Positions 16,655 through 25,068 of a stretch of DNA of 64,000 bases are shown here, in pieces. Position 1 is the stretch's first letter, and every line of letters starts with the position of its first letter. The DNA is from AC-38 sp033856025 (GTDB taxonomy: Bacteria > Actinomycetota > Thermoleophilia > Solirubrobacterales > Solirubrobacteraceae), in contig JAWVFQ010000033.1 in the NCBI GenBank assembly GCA_033856025.1, positions 156,089 through 220,088 on the forward strand, read 5' to 3'. The translations under genes and the position numbers were made by a program. The notes under the pieces were generated by a model. That model searched no databases and was not told the origin of the DNA. It worked only from the letters and a program-made list of their open reading frames with translations.

Positions 16655-16945
16655 GTGGCCCAGCAATCGAAACTCACCACCGGCGGCCAGATCACGGTTC
16701 CCGCCCACGTCCGCAAGCGCTGGAAGACCGAGCGCGTCACCGTCGAGGACCGCGGAGACCACCTGATCGTCCGCCCGATGCCGGAGGACCGCGCGGCGCG
16801 GATCGCCGCGTTGCGGGGGATCTGGAAAGTCTCGGACAGGCCGGCGGGCGATCTCATCGCGGCCATCGAGCGCATGCGCGAGGAGGACCGTGAGCTGGAA
16901 CGCCGTAAGGAGCGCGAGCTGTTCGGGTTGGAGGACGACGAGTGA
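16655..16945 (+). CDS. AbrB/MazE-fold antitoxin (VapB-type)
   Basis: The 96-residue protein begins with a SpoVT/AbrB swapped-hairpin DNA-binding domain: KLTTGGQITVPAHVRKRW, then VTVEDRGDHLIVRPM. A helical, charged tail (about residues 50-96) follows that could thread into the toxin. The GTG at 16655 is 2 bp from the inverted repeat, so the transcript is probably leaderless and self-repressed. The gene overlaps the toxin gene by GTGA. This is the classic arrangement of a type II toxin-antitoxin pair; neutralisation of the partner is inferred from family and order. Confidence 0.88.
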   Translation: MAQQSKLTTGGQITVPAHVRKRWKTERVTVEDRGDHLIVRPMPEDRAARIAALRGIWKVSDRPAGDLIAAIERMREEDRELERRKERELFGLEDDE

Positions 16946-17373
16946 CCGTCGTCCTCGACGCCACAGCCCTCATCCGGCTGTTCCTGGCGGCGCCGGGCGC
17001 CGAGGACGTCGAAGCCGTCCTGGAGCGCGGGCCGAGCGTCATGACGTCGGTGAACCTGGCCGAGGCCGCGTATGAGGTGGCTCGCGTGGAGGAGATCACG
17101 GTCACCGAGATGCGCACCTTCGCCGACGCTCGCATGGAGGGGCTCATCGAGGTGCTCGACGTGACCGAGGCGCACGCCTGGCGAGTCGTGGAGCTGCGCG
17201 ACCGCCACTACCACGCCCGGCGCAGCGCGCTGTCGTGGGCCGACTGCGTCCTGCTCGCCGCCGCGCAGGCCGGCGACACGATCGTCACCGCCGACCACGC
17301 CCTGGCGCGTGCCGCGCGGGCCGAGGGGATCGAGGTCGTGGGGCTCCCGGACGCTCGCGGTCGCCGCCCGTAG
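16942..17373 (+). CDS. PIN-domain ribonuclease toxin (VapC-type)
   Basis: VapC toxins cut tRNA or rRNA with a metal-bound acidic site. The 143-residue protein retains all four expected acidic residues: Asp6 (VLDATALI), Glu41 (NLAEAAYE), Asp101 (WADCVLLA) and Asp118 (TADHAL). Length is standard, so the enzyme looks intact. It is coupled to the antitoxin through GTGA. The module sits between two polysaccharide sub-operons, oriented with the downstream one, and could stabilise the locus. The RNA target cannot be predicted. Confidence 0.9.
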   Translation: MTVVLDATALIRLFLAAPGAEDVEAVLERGPSVMTSVNLAEAAYEVARVEEITVTEMRTFADARMEGLIEVLDVTEAHAWRVVELRDRHYHARRSALSWADCVLLAAAQAGDTIVTADHALARAARAEGIEVVGLPDARGRRP

Positions 17374-17394
17374 CGCCCGGTAGCTTCACCCGCG

Positions 17395-18861
17395 ATGTAC
17401 GACTACTTCCGGCGCCTGGCGCGCACGGGCGCCGCCTACCAGGTGGGCGAGGCGCTGGCCAAGGGCGTGGCCGTGGTGCTGCTGCCGGTCTACACGCGCC
17501 ACCTCACCGCGCGCGACTACGGCACGGCGGACCTCCTGCTCACGCTGGTGATCCTGGTCTCCATCGTGATCCGCCTCGGCCTGGTCGAGGCGTTCGTGCG
17601 CTTCTACTACGACGACGCCGCGCCCGAGGCGCGCGAGCGCGTGACGCGTGCGGCGACGGGCACGGTCCTGACCGTCACCACGCTCGCCGCGGCGGTGGCG
17701 GCGGCGTTCGCCGGGCCGCTGTCCGAGCTCGTCCTGGGCTTCCGCGACACGACGCTGATGCTCATCGCCGTCCTGGGCCTGTGGGCGTTCACCAACCTGG
17801 AGATGGCCTACGCCGTCCTGCGCGTGGACGAGCGAGCGGGGACGTTCCTGCGCGCCTCGCTGGCCAACGTGCTCCTGACCATCGGCCTGTCCGTGTGGCT
17901 GGTCGTCGGGCGCGACGAGGGGGCGCGGGGGCTGCTGCTGGGCAACTTCGCCGCGTCGGCCGCCGTCCTCGCCGGGCTGCTGTGGGTCCTGCGAGGGCGG
18001 ATCGGGCTGCCCCACCGCATCGAGCGCCTCGATCTCCCGGACATGCTGCGCTTCGGCCTGCCCACCGTCCCCGCCGAGGTCTCGGTCTTCGCGCTGAACC
18101 TGGTCGACCGGCTCTACCTCTATCGCGTGGAGAGCGAGTCGGCGGCCGGCCTGTACTCGCTCGCGGTGAAGCTGGCCACGGTGGTCATCCTGGTCACCCG
18201 CGCCTTCCAGTACGCCTGGCCGCCGCTGGCCTACTCCATCTCCGACGACCGCGAGGCCGGGCGCTTCTACGCCCTGGTCGCCACCTACTACGTCGTGTTC
18301 ACGGGCTTCGTGGTGGCGGGGCTGACGCTGCTCGGGCGCTGGGCGCTGCGACTCCTGGCCACGCCCGACTTCTACGGCGCGTTCGAGGCGATGCCCTGGG
18401 TGGCGCTGGGCTGGGCGCTGTACGGCCTGTTCCTGGTCCTCGTCGTGATGGCCGGGCGGGCCAAGGTGACGACGCGAAACTTCCCCGCCGCCGCGGTCGG
18501 CCTGGTGGTGAACGTGGGGCTGCTGCTGGTTCTGGTCCCGCCGCTGGGGATCGCCGGCGCGGGCGTGGCGCTGTGCGGCGCCTACGTGGTGATGCTCACG
18601 GTGATGTTCCTGCTGACGAGGCGGCTGTTCGCGGTGGACTTCGAGTGGGTGCGCCTGGCGCACGCGGCCGGGCTCATCGCCGCGGTCACGGTGGCCGGCG
18701 AACTGCTGCTGCCGACCGACGGAGCGAATGGGCTGCTCGAGCGCACGGCCGTTCTGGCGGCGATCCCGGTCGCGCTGCTGGCCACGGGATTCCTGCGCGG
18801 CGGGGAGTCCGAGCGACTGCGCGCCGGCCTGCGCCGGCTGCGCCGCGCGCCTGCGACATGA
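17395..18861 (+). CDS. Oligosaccharide flippase (Wzx-like, MOP superfamily)
   Basis: The 488-residue protein starts MYDYFRRLARTGAAYQVGEALAKG and continues through about 12-14 hydrophobic helices, with LLPVYTRHLTARDYGTADLL early on. That is the standard opening of polysaccharide-export MOP flippases. The middle SIGNATURE-like stretch FGLPTVPAEVSVFALNLVDRLYL fits the pseudo-repeat start. It should move lipid-linked repeat units to the outer face of the membrane. TAGCTT is 8 nt before the ATG, so this is the first gene of a new operon; the following glycosyltransferase overlaps it by ATGA. Confidence 0.9.
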   Translation: MYDYFRRLARTGAAYQVGEALAKGVAVVLLPVYTRHLTARDYGTADLLLTLVILVSIVIRLGLVEAFVRFYYDDAAPEARERVTRAATGTVLTVTTLAAAVAAAFAGPLSELVLGFRDTTLMLIAVLGLWAFTNLEMAYAVLRVDERAGTFLRASLANVLLTIGLSVWLVVGRDEGARGLLLGNFAASAAVLAGLLWVLRGRIGLPHRIERLDLPDMLRFGLPTVPAEVSVFALNLVDRLYLYRVESESAAGLYSLAVKLATVVILVTRAFQYAWPPLAYSISDDREAGRFYALVATYYVVFTGFVVAGLTLLGRWALRLLATPDFYGAFEAMPWVALGWALYGLFLVLVVMAGRAKVTTRNFPAAAVGLVVNVGLLLVLVPPLGIAGAGVALCGAYVVMLTVMFLLTRRLFAVDFEWVRLAHAAGLIAAVTVAGELLLPTDGANGLLERTAVLAAIPVALLATGFLRGGESERLRAGLRRLRRAPAT

Positions 18862-19967
18862 TCCCGCCCACCTTGCGCGTGGACGTCGTCGACCCCTCCG
18901 CGTTCACCCCGCCCTACGACCGCTCCCTGTCCGCCGCGCTGGCCCGGGCGGGCGCGGACGTGCGGCTGGTGACGAGCCGCTTCGCCTACGGCGACGTGAC
19001 GCCCGCCGAGGGCTACGCCGTGGACGAGCGCTTCTACCGCGCCGCCCCGGGCGCACCCGGGTCGCGGCTGCGCCTGGCGGCGAAGCTGGCCCAGCACGTG
19101 CCGGACATGCTGCGCTACCGCCGCGCGGCGCGCGACGCCGACGTCGTGCACTTCCAGTGGCTGGCCGTCCAGCCCGTCGACCCGTGGCTGCTGCCGCGCG
19201 ACCGCCCGCTCGTCCTCACCGCCCACGATGTCCTGCCGCGCGAGCCGCGTCCCGGCCAGCTGCGCGCGCAGCGACGGCTGTACGACCGGGTCGACGCGGT
19301 CGTCGTCCACTCCCACCACGGGCGCGAGCGGCTGGTGGTGGACCTGGGCGTGGACCCCGAGCGCGTGCACGTCATCCCGCACGGCGCCTTCGACCACCTG
19401 GCCGCGCTGCCCGACGAGCCGCTGCCGCCCGAGCTGGCGGGGGTGGACGGTCCCGTCGTCCTCTTCTTCGGGCTGCTGCGACCGTACAAGGGCGTCGACG
19501 TGCTGCTGGAGGCCTGGCGCGGGATCGGCGGCGCCGAGCTGTGGGTGGTGGGGATGCCGCGGATGCCGCTGCGCGAGCTGCGCTCGCGGGCGGCGCCGTC
19601 GGTGCGCTTCTTCCCCCGGTTCGTCCCCGACGGTCAGGTGGCGGCGCTGTTCCGCCGCGCCGACCTCGTCGTCCTGCCCTACCGCGAGATCGACCAGTCC
19701 GGCGTCCTGGCCACGGCGCTGGCGTTCGGCAAGCCGCTGCTGCTGTCGGCCGTGGGCGGCTTCCCGGAGGTCGCCGAGGCGGGCGCCGCGGAGCTGGTCG
19801 CGCCGGGCGACGCGCCCGCGCTGCACCTGGCGCTGCGCCGCCTGCTCGGCGACGCGCCGCGCCGCGAGGCCCTGTCCGCCGCCGCCCGCGAGGCGGCCGC
19901 CACGCGCTGGAGCTGGGACACGGTGGCGGCCCGCCACATGGAGCTCTACCGCGGCCTGGTCGCCTAG
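18858..19967 (+). CDS. Glycosyltransferase family 4-like
   Basis: The 369-residue protein has a GT-B layout. The N-terminal domain includes DVVDPSAFTPPYDRSLSAAL, DADVVHFQWLAVQPVDPWLL and VVHSHHGRERLV. The C-terminal nucleotide-sugar domain has LFFGLLRPYKGVDVLLEAW, and the donor-site E/S-x7-E region reads ALAFGKPLLLSAVGGFPEVA. It would add a sugar to the growing lipid-linked repeat at the cytosolic face. It is coupled to the flippase through ATGA. The linkage is unknown. Confidence 0.9.
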   Translation: MIPPTLRVDVVDPSAFTPPYDRSLSAALARAGADVRLVTSRFAYGDVTPAEGYAVDERFYRAAPGAPGSRLRLAAKLAQHVPDMLRYRRAARDADVVHFQWLAVQPVDPWLLPRDRPLVLTAHDVLPREPRPGQLRAQRRLYDRVDAVVVHSHHGRERLVVDLGVDPERVHVIPHGAFDHLAALPDEPLPPELAGVDGPVVLFFGLLRPYKGVDVLLEAWRGIGGAELWVVGMPRMPLRELRSRAAPSVRFFPRFVPDGQVAALFRRADLVVLPYREIDQSGVLATALAFGKPLLLSAVGGFPEVAEAGAAELVAPGDAPALHLALRRLLGDAPRREALSAAAREAAATRWSWDTVAARHMELYRGLVA

Positions 19968-20031
19968 CGCCGCCCCCGCGGGCCCGCCGTCGCCCGGCGC
20001 CGCAAACGCCCGCCCGGGAGAATGCCCGGCC

Positions 20032-21165
20032 GTGACCGCCGCCGAGATCGCCTTCTGGGTCTGCGCCGCCCTCCTCGTCTACGCGCAGGCCGGCTACGGC
20101 GTGGTGCTCGCGGGGCTGTCGCGGCTGCGCCGGGCGCCCGCGCCCGCGCCCGAGGCCGGGGAGCTCCCCGCTGTCTCCCTGGTCGTCGCCGCCTACCTGG
20201 AGGCCGAGGTCATCGCGGCCAAGGTGGCCAACCTGCGGGCGCAGGACTACCCGGCGGACCGCGTGGAGGTGATCGTCTCCACCGACGGCTCGACCGATGG
20301 CACGCCGCAGCGCGCCCGCGAGGCCGGCGCCGACCTGGTGGTCGAGAACGCGCGGGGTGGGAAGGTGCGCACGCAGGACGCCGCCGTCCGCCGGGCCCGC
20401 CATCCGATCGTCGCCTTCTCCGACGCCAACTCCACCTGGGAGCCCGGCGCGCTGCGCGAGCTCGTCGGCGCCTTCGCCGATCCGCGCGTCGGCTACGCGT
20501 GCGGCCAGGTCCGCTTCGTCGGCGCGGGGGGGACCAATCAGGAGGGCGTCTACTGGCGCTACGAGATGTGGCTGCGCGGGCTGGAGTCCCGGCTGGCGTC
20601 GGTGACCGCGGGCAACGGGGCCATCTACGCCACCCGCCGTGAGGCCTACCTCGAGGTCGACCCGGTGATGGGCCACGACCTGTCGTTCCCCTTCAACATG
20701 GTCAAGCGGGGCTGGCGCGCGGTCTACGCGCCGACCGCCCGAGCCACCGAGAAGATGGTCCCCTCCCTGGAGGGGGAGTTCGCCCGCAAGCGCCGGATGA
20801 TGAGCCACACCTGGCCGATCGTCCTGCGCGGCGGGATGCTCTCGCCCCGCGGCTACGGGCCGCTGTACGGACTGATGATCGCCTCGCACCGGCTGCTGCG
20901 CTACGCGTCGCCGTTCCTGCACGCCGCGGCGCTCGGGCTCAACGTGGCGCTCGTCGTCGCGGGAGCCGGCCCGGTCTACGTCGTAACCCTCGCGGCCCAG
21001 CTGCTGCTGGTCGCCGCGGCCCTGCTGGCGCGTGTCGTCCCGGCGCGTCCGCTCCTGGTCGCCCGCTACTACGTCCTCACCACGGCCTCCGTCGCCGGTG
21101 GTCTCTGGGACTGGCTCCGCCACGGAACGCCCGCCGGCTGGGATCCCGCGGAGGGCACGCGGTGA
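20032..21165 (+). CDS. Glycosyltransferase family 2 with C-terminal membrane helices
   Basis: The 377-residue protein begins with a membrane helix, then a GT-A domain with VSLVVAAYLEAEVIAAKVA, VEVIVSTDGSTDGTPQ, a DxN metal motif in FSDANSTWEPGAL, and the QVRFVGAGGTNQEG and ARKRRMMSHTWPI segments of the polymerising type. Three or more helices close the protein. This layout resembles hyaluronan- or cellulose-type processive enzymes, although a single-sugar transfer is equally possible. GAGAAT lies 8 nt before the GTG and may be a weaker -10. The next gene overlaps by GTGA. Confidence 0.88.
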   Translation: MTAAEIAFWVCAALLVYAQAGYGVVLAGLSRLRRAPAPAPEAGELPAVSLVVAAYLEAEVIAAKVANLRAQDYPADRVEVIVSTDGSTDGTPQRAREAGADLVVENARGGKVRTQDAAVRRARHPIVAFSDANSTWEPGALRELVGAFADPRVGYACGQVRFVGAGGTNQEGVYWRYEMWLRGLESRLASVTAGNGAIYATRREAYLEVDPVMGHDLSFPFNMVKRGWRAVYAPTARATEKMVPSLEGEFARKRRMMSHTWPIVLRGGMLSPRGYGPLYGLMIASHRLLRYASPFLHAAALGLNVALVVAGAGPVYVVTLAAQLLLVAAALLARVVPARPLLVARYYVLTTASVAGGLWDWLRHGTPAGWDPAEGTR

Positions 21166-21743
21166 AGCGGACCGTCGATGTCCTGCTCTCCCTCGCCGGG
21201 CTCGCGCTCGGCGGTCCGTTCCTGCTCGCGGCGATGGCGGCCATCCGCCTGGAGTCGCCGGGCCATCCCATCTACCGCCAGCGCCGGGTGGGACGGGACG
21301 GCGAGCCGTTCGACCTGTGGAAGCTGCGCACGATGGTCCATGGCGCCGAGCATCAGGGGGCGGGGATGGCGGTCGACGAGGGCGACCCGCGCATCACCCG
21401 CGTCGGGGCGTTCCTGCGCCGCACGTCGCTGGACGAGCTGCCCAACCTGGTCAACGTGCTGCGCGGGGAGATGTCGATCGTCGGGCCGCGCCCCACGATC
21501 CCGGTGCAGGTGGAGCAGTACACCGAGCGCCAGCGCGGCCGGCTGGCGGTCAGGCCCGGGATCACCGGGTGGGCTCAGGTCAACGGCCGCGCGTCGCTGC
21601 CCTGGGACGAGCGCATCGAGCTCGACCTCTGGTACGTGGAGCACCAGTCGTTGCGCCTCGATCTGCGGATCCTGGCCCGGACCGCGAAGATCCTCGTCCG
21701 CGGAGACGGGTTGTACAAGGGCGAGACAGGGGGGTGGCGGTGA
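21162..21743 (+). CDS. Initiating sugar-phosphate transferase (polyprenyl-P glycosylphosphotransferase, bacterial sugar transferase family)
   Basis: This 193-residue protein is the catalytic core alone: one membrane segment (VDVLLSLAGLALGGPFLLAAM), then RQRRVGRDGEPFDLWKLRTM, DEGDPRITRVGAFLRRTSLDE, PNLVNVLRGEMSIVGPRPT and PGITGWAQVNGR. These are the standard motifs of WcaJ/PglC-like enzymes that place a sugar phosphate on undecaprenyl phosphate. Lacking the large N-terminal part of WcaJ, it is the PglC-size form. It probably starts the repeat unit, with UppP encoded at 2.7 kb recycling the carrier. GTG start within GTGA. Confidence 0.93.
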   Translation: MKRTVDVLLSLAGLALGGPFLLAAMAAIRLESPGHPIYRQRRVGRDGEPFDLWKLRTMVHGAEHQGAGMAVDEGDPRITRVGAFLRRTSLDELPNLVNVLRGEMSIVGPRPTIPVQVEQYTERQRGRLAVRPGITGWAQVNGRASLPWDERIELDLWYVEHQSLRLDLRILARTAKILVRGDGLYKGETGGWR

Positions 21744-22744
21744 CGGCGACGACTGCGCCGGCGGTTCTGCTGACCGGTGTCGGCAAGCGCTACGACATCG
21801 TGTCGGCGTTCGCGCAGCACACGCGCGTCGTGACGGCCGACCCCAACCCGCTGGCCCCGGCGCAGTACGCCGCGCACGTGCGCGCCGGCGTGCCGCGCTT
21901 CGACGATCCCGGCTACGTCCCCGCGCTCCGGGAGCTCTGCGAGCAGCATGGCGTCGGCGCGGTGGTGCCGCTCACCGACCTGGACCTCGAGGTCCTGGCC
22001 CGGGCCCGGGCGGGCGGCCTGGTGCCCGCCTTCGTCCCCGACCCCGAGATCGCCGCGGCCACGTTCGACAAGTACGAGACGCACCGCCTGCTCGGCCGGC
22101 TCGGGCTCCCGTCCCCGCCCACCGTCCTGCCCGGCGAGGCGGTCGACTTCCTGCCGGCGATGGTCAAGCCGCGCCGCGGGTCGGGCGCCCGGTCGATCCA
22201 TCCCGCGCACGACGCCGAGCAGGTGGACTTCTTCGCTCGCTACGTCGACGAGCCCGTGATGGTCCAGAAGCTGATGCAGGGCCCGGAGTTCTCGATCGAC
22301 CTGCTGTGCGACCTCGACGGCCGCTGCCTCAACGCCATCCCCCGGTCGATGCTGGAGTCGCGCGGCGGCGAGTCGATCAAGGGAACGGTCCTGGACGACC
22401 CCGAGCTGGTGGACCTGGGCCGGCGGACCGCCGAGGCGCTCGGCGTGCGCGGGCCGTGCACGGTCCAGGCCTTCCGCGACCGCGACATCGGCCTGGGGAT
22501 CACCGATGTCAACACGCGCTTCGGCGGCGCCTTCCCGGGGCCGATGTACGCCGCGCGCGAGGGCCGGACGTACCCGGAGCTCATCGTCCGCATGGCGGCG
22601 GGCGAGACGATCGAGCCGCACGTCGGCGACTACCGCGCCGGCGTCACCTTCACGCGCTACTACTGGCAGCTCGAGCTCGACGAAAACCTCCGCCCCACCG
22701 GCCGCGACATCGTCGACCCGCCCGGCCCCCCACCCCCGCGCTGA
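21740..22744 (+). CDS. ATP-grasp ligase (carbamoyl-phosphate-synthase-like)
   Basis: The 334-residue protein has a pre-ATP-grasp Rossmann part (VLLTGVGKRYDIVSAF) followed by ATP-grasp motifs: FDKYETHRLLGRLGLPSPPT, AMVKPRRGSGARSI, a MQGPEFSIDLLCDLDG strand and the metal site ITDVNTRFGGAFPG. Homologues in glycan clusters join an amino acid or other acid to a sugar by an amide bond, which would fit an amino sugar made by the aminotransferase at 5.6 kb. That link is inference. It is coupled to the previous gene by GTGA and ends the operon. Confidence 0.85.
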   Translation: MTATTAPAVLLTGVGKRYDIVSAFAQHTRVVTADPNPLAPAQYAAHVRAGVPRFDDPGYVPALRELCEQHGVGAVVPLTDLDLEVLARARAGGLVPAFVPDPEIAAATFDKYETHRLLGRLGLPSPPTVLPGEAVDFLPAMVKPRRGSGARSIHPAHDAEQVDFFARYVDEPVMVQKLMQGPEFSIDLLCDLDGRCLNAIPRSMLESRGGESIKGTVLDDPELVDLGRRTAEALGVRGPCTVQAFRDRDIGLGITDVNTRFGGAFPGPMYAAREGRTYPELIVRMAAGETIEPHVGDYRAGVTFTRYYWQLELDENLRPTGRDIVDPPGPPPPR

Positions 22745-22761
22745 CGAATCGCCTGCAGTTA

Positions 22762-22778
22762 TGCACCTATACGGTGCA
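22762..22778. terminator. Small hairpin between convergent genes
   Basis: TGCACC-TATAC-GGTGCA forms a 6-bp stem with a 5-nt loop in the 52-bp gap between the ATP-grasp gene and the amidase gene. There is no U-tract. It could end transcription on both strands, or it may be a protein-binding site. Confidence 0.35.
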
Positions 22779-22796
22779 AACGTCGGACGGCCGTTA

Positions 22797-24308
22797 TCAC
22801 GGCGCCGCGCGGAGCCAGACCACGTTGGAGCCGCCGGCCCCGTTCCCCTCGTCGGCCGTTGTCCGGGCCTGGAAGCGGTAGAGGGACGCCGACCGAAGCC
22901 GCACCCGGGCGGAGAAGCCCCGGCCGCGCACCACGGCCGCAAACCGGCCGGCGAAGCGGTTCGCGCCCCGGGCCCGGCGCCACACGAGCACCTGTACCGC
23001 CGGCCGCGCGGGCGTGGACGAGCCGACCAGGGTGACGGTCTGACCCCGCCGGACCCGAGCGCGGGTGGCCCGGAGTGAGACCTGCGGCAGCACCACGACG
23101 CGACGCGCGGCCGAGACGGCGGGAGCCGTCACCCCGTCGCCCGCGAACGAGGCCCGGAACGTCCCGCTGCGCGTCGACGACAGCGAGATCGCCCACGATC
23201 CGTCCGGTCCGGTGGCGACCGACGTCACCGCGCGCCACTCCCCCGACGCCAGCCTGGCCTCCAGCGCGACCGCGCGGCCGGGCAGCGGCCGCCCCGCGGC
23301 GTCGGCCAGCGTGCCGGTGAACGAGACCGTGTCGGGGACCCGCACGCGAGCCGGCGCGGTCAGCGCCAGGCCCGACGCAACCCCGCCCGGCCCGAAATCG
23401 CGGGACGCCACCCGCCGGCGCAGCTCCGGCAGCTGCGCGTACAGCGCGTCGCCCGGGCAGTCGGTGGAGTTGGCGTCGCGATGGCCGGAGATCCGCTCGA
23501 AGGTCCGTCCCGCGGTGGTGACGCGCCCCTCCGCCGGCACGCCGTGCAGCCCGAGCTTCCACGCCAGCAGCCGGGCCATCGCGCCCAAGCCCTCCGGCGT
23601 CTGGCCCTGCGCCGTGAACTCCCCGATGTTGGCGACGCCGGTGGAGACGGAATTGAAGCCCTGGGCCTGAGCGCCCACGACGGCGCGGTCGATCCCGCCC
23701 GCGCGCCCCTCGAACACCTGCCCGTAGCGGTCGACGAGGAAGTTGTAGCCCACGTCGGACCAGCCGTTGGCGTTGCGGTGGTAGCGGCAGATGGCCAGGA
23801 CGATCGCCGCCGACTCCTGCGGCGTGTAGTCGTTCGCGTTGACGGTGTGGTGGACGAACGCCACGTCGACGCGCCCGTAGCTGGGCGGCTCGCGGGGGAC
23901 GCAGTCCGCCGCGCCCCACTGCTCCCGCGTCACCATCGCCGGGGCTCCGGAGGCGGCGGCCCGGCGCGCCGGCGCCCGGCGCCGCGGCACCGCGACGAAG
24001 TGCGCGCGCAGCCCGGGCGCCCGCCCGGCCACCCGCAGCTGGTAGGCGTCGGCGCCGCCCGCCCATACCGGGTCCGAACCCGCGAAGCCGGGGCGCCCGC
24101 GCAGCGGCGCGTGCGCACGGGCCACGACGACCCAGCGGCTCCAGCGACCGCCCCGGCGCACGCGCAGGCGCAGGCGCGGCTCGGCCCCCTCGCGCCAGCG
24201 GAACCCCACCACGTCGAAGCGCCGCGGCGCCACCACGGTCCGCACGGCCGCGGCCCCGGCCTCTCGCACCGGGACGGCCGCCTCGAAGTCGACGGGTACG
24301 GCGAGCAT
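22797..24308 (-). CDS. N-acetylmuramoyl-L-alanine amidase (PGRP/Amidase_2) with Ig-like tail
   Basis: The central domain (about residues 125-310) is a peptidoglycan-recognition amidase: REQWGAADC, VDVAFVHHTVNANDYTPQES with the first zinc His, YNFLVDRYGQVFEGRAGG, and FERISGHRDANSTDCPG with the second His and the Cys ligand. Zinc ligands seem complete, so it should cut the stem peptide from muramic acid. A beta-sandwich region precedes it, and Ig-like repeats (VRVPDTVSFTGTLADAAGRPL; VRRGQTVTLVGSSTPA) follow it. No good signal peptide is visible, although the domains suggest export. ATG 24308 has GGGGTGG just upstream; GTG 24323 is the alternative. Confidence 0.85.
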   Translation of the reverse strand: MLAVPVDFEAAVPVREAGAAAVRTVVAPRRFDVVGFRWREGAEPRLRLRVRRGGRWSRWVVVARAHAPLRGRPGFAGSDPVWAGGADAYQLRVAGRAPGLRAHFVAVPRRRAPARRAAASGAPAMVTREQWGAADCVPREPPSYGRVDVAFVHHTVNANDYTPQESAAIVLAICRYHRNANGWSDVGYNFLVDRYGQVFEGRAGGIDRAVVGAQAQGFNSVSTGVANIGEFTAQGQTPEGLGAMARLLAWKLGLHGVPAEGRVTTAGRTFERISGHRDANSTDCPGDALYAQLPELRRRVASRDFGPGGVASGLALTAPARVRVPDTVSFTGTLADAAGRPLPGRAVALEARLASGEWRAVTSVATGPDGSWAISLSSTRSGTFRASFAGDGVTAPAVSAARRVVVLPQVSLRATRARVRRGQTVTLVGSSTPARPAVQVLVWRRARGANRFAGRFAAVVRGRGFSARVRLRSASLYRFQARTTADEGNGAGGSNVVWLRAAP

Positions 24309-24345
24309 CGCCACCCCGAACACTTCGACGGGAGTCGAGTCGCGC

Positions 24346-25062
24346 CTACTCCGGGAAGGGAAGGTTCTCGGGGCCCTTGTCCACGCCCTGGGCGCGGAAG
24401 GCCCGCAGCGCGTCGAAGGTCTTGTCCGAGAACTGCGTGCAGGTCATCTGCTGGCCCCACGCCGTGGCGGCGACCGGGCCGGGAATCTTGGCGTCCTGCA
24501 CGAGGATCTGCTTGTAGCCCGAGGGCTGGCCCGGGATCGGCTCGGCGAACAGGGTCTCCAGCTGGGAGATCCGCCGCTTGGCCAGCGAGGGCTTGAACCA
24601 GATGATCACGCGCCCGTGCTCCATGGCGTGGACGAGGTTCTCGCGCGGCACGTTGCCCTGCCCCACGTAGTCGCCGTCGCTGGCCGGCGTCGGGTTGTGC
24701 GGGCCGAACACCGGGGGGTTCTGCTTGTAGGTGACCTTGTGGTTGACGTGGTCGCGGTCGTGGGGGCCGGGCGTGAAGCGGCGCAGCCGGCATCCCGCCG
24801 CCGCCATCGCCTTGCTGAGGTCGGCCTGCTTCTGCGCGGGGATCGGGACCTTGGGCCCCTGGTGGACGCCGGGCTTGGGCTTGCTCGACCCGCCGCCACC
24901 CGCCACCAGCGCCACGACGATCGCCGCCACCGCGGCCACCGCCAGCACGCCGCCCGCGACGAGCCCGAGCATGCGCCGGCGGCGCTCGGCCGAGGCCAGC
25001 TCCTGCTCGCGCGCCACGCGCTCCTGGCGCCGGCGCTCCTTCTCCTCCTGGCGGCTGGACAA
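24346..25062 (-). CDS. DUF3105 membrane-anchored protein
   Basis: The 238-residue protein starts with a charged coiled stretch rich in Arg and Glu, then one membrane helix (about residues 30-55). The outside domain has the DUF3105 pattern: a Cys in AAAGCRLRRF, the YKQNPPVFGPHNPTPASDG segment, VHAMEHGRVIIWFKP and GQQMTCTQFSDKTFDALRAF. The two cysteines could form a disulphide. No biochemical role is known for this family. The start is a TTG at 25062, since no ATG or GTG precedes the charged stretch in frame near the site. It lies 6 bp after the hydrolase gene and is likely co-transcribed. Confidence 0.83.
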   Translation of the reverse strand: MSSRQEEKERRRQERVAREQELASAERRRRMLGLVAGGVLAVAAVAAIVVALVAGGGGSSKPKPGVHQGPKVPIPAQKQADLSKAMAAAGCRLRRFTPGPHDRDHVNHKVTYKQNPPVFGPHNPTPASDGDYVGQGNVPRENLVHAMEHGRVIIWFKPSLAKRRISQLETLFAEPIPGQPSGYKQILVQDAKIPGPVAATAWGQQMTCTQFSDKTFDALRAFRAQGVDKGPENLPFPE

Positions 25063-25068
25063 CCTGGC

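Noticed and set aside
13559..16762. A 1,067-codon minus-strand frame across the polymerase and glycosyltransferase genes
   Set aside because: It is an off-frame shadow; the real minus-strand protein is 15466-16593 in another frame.
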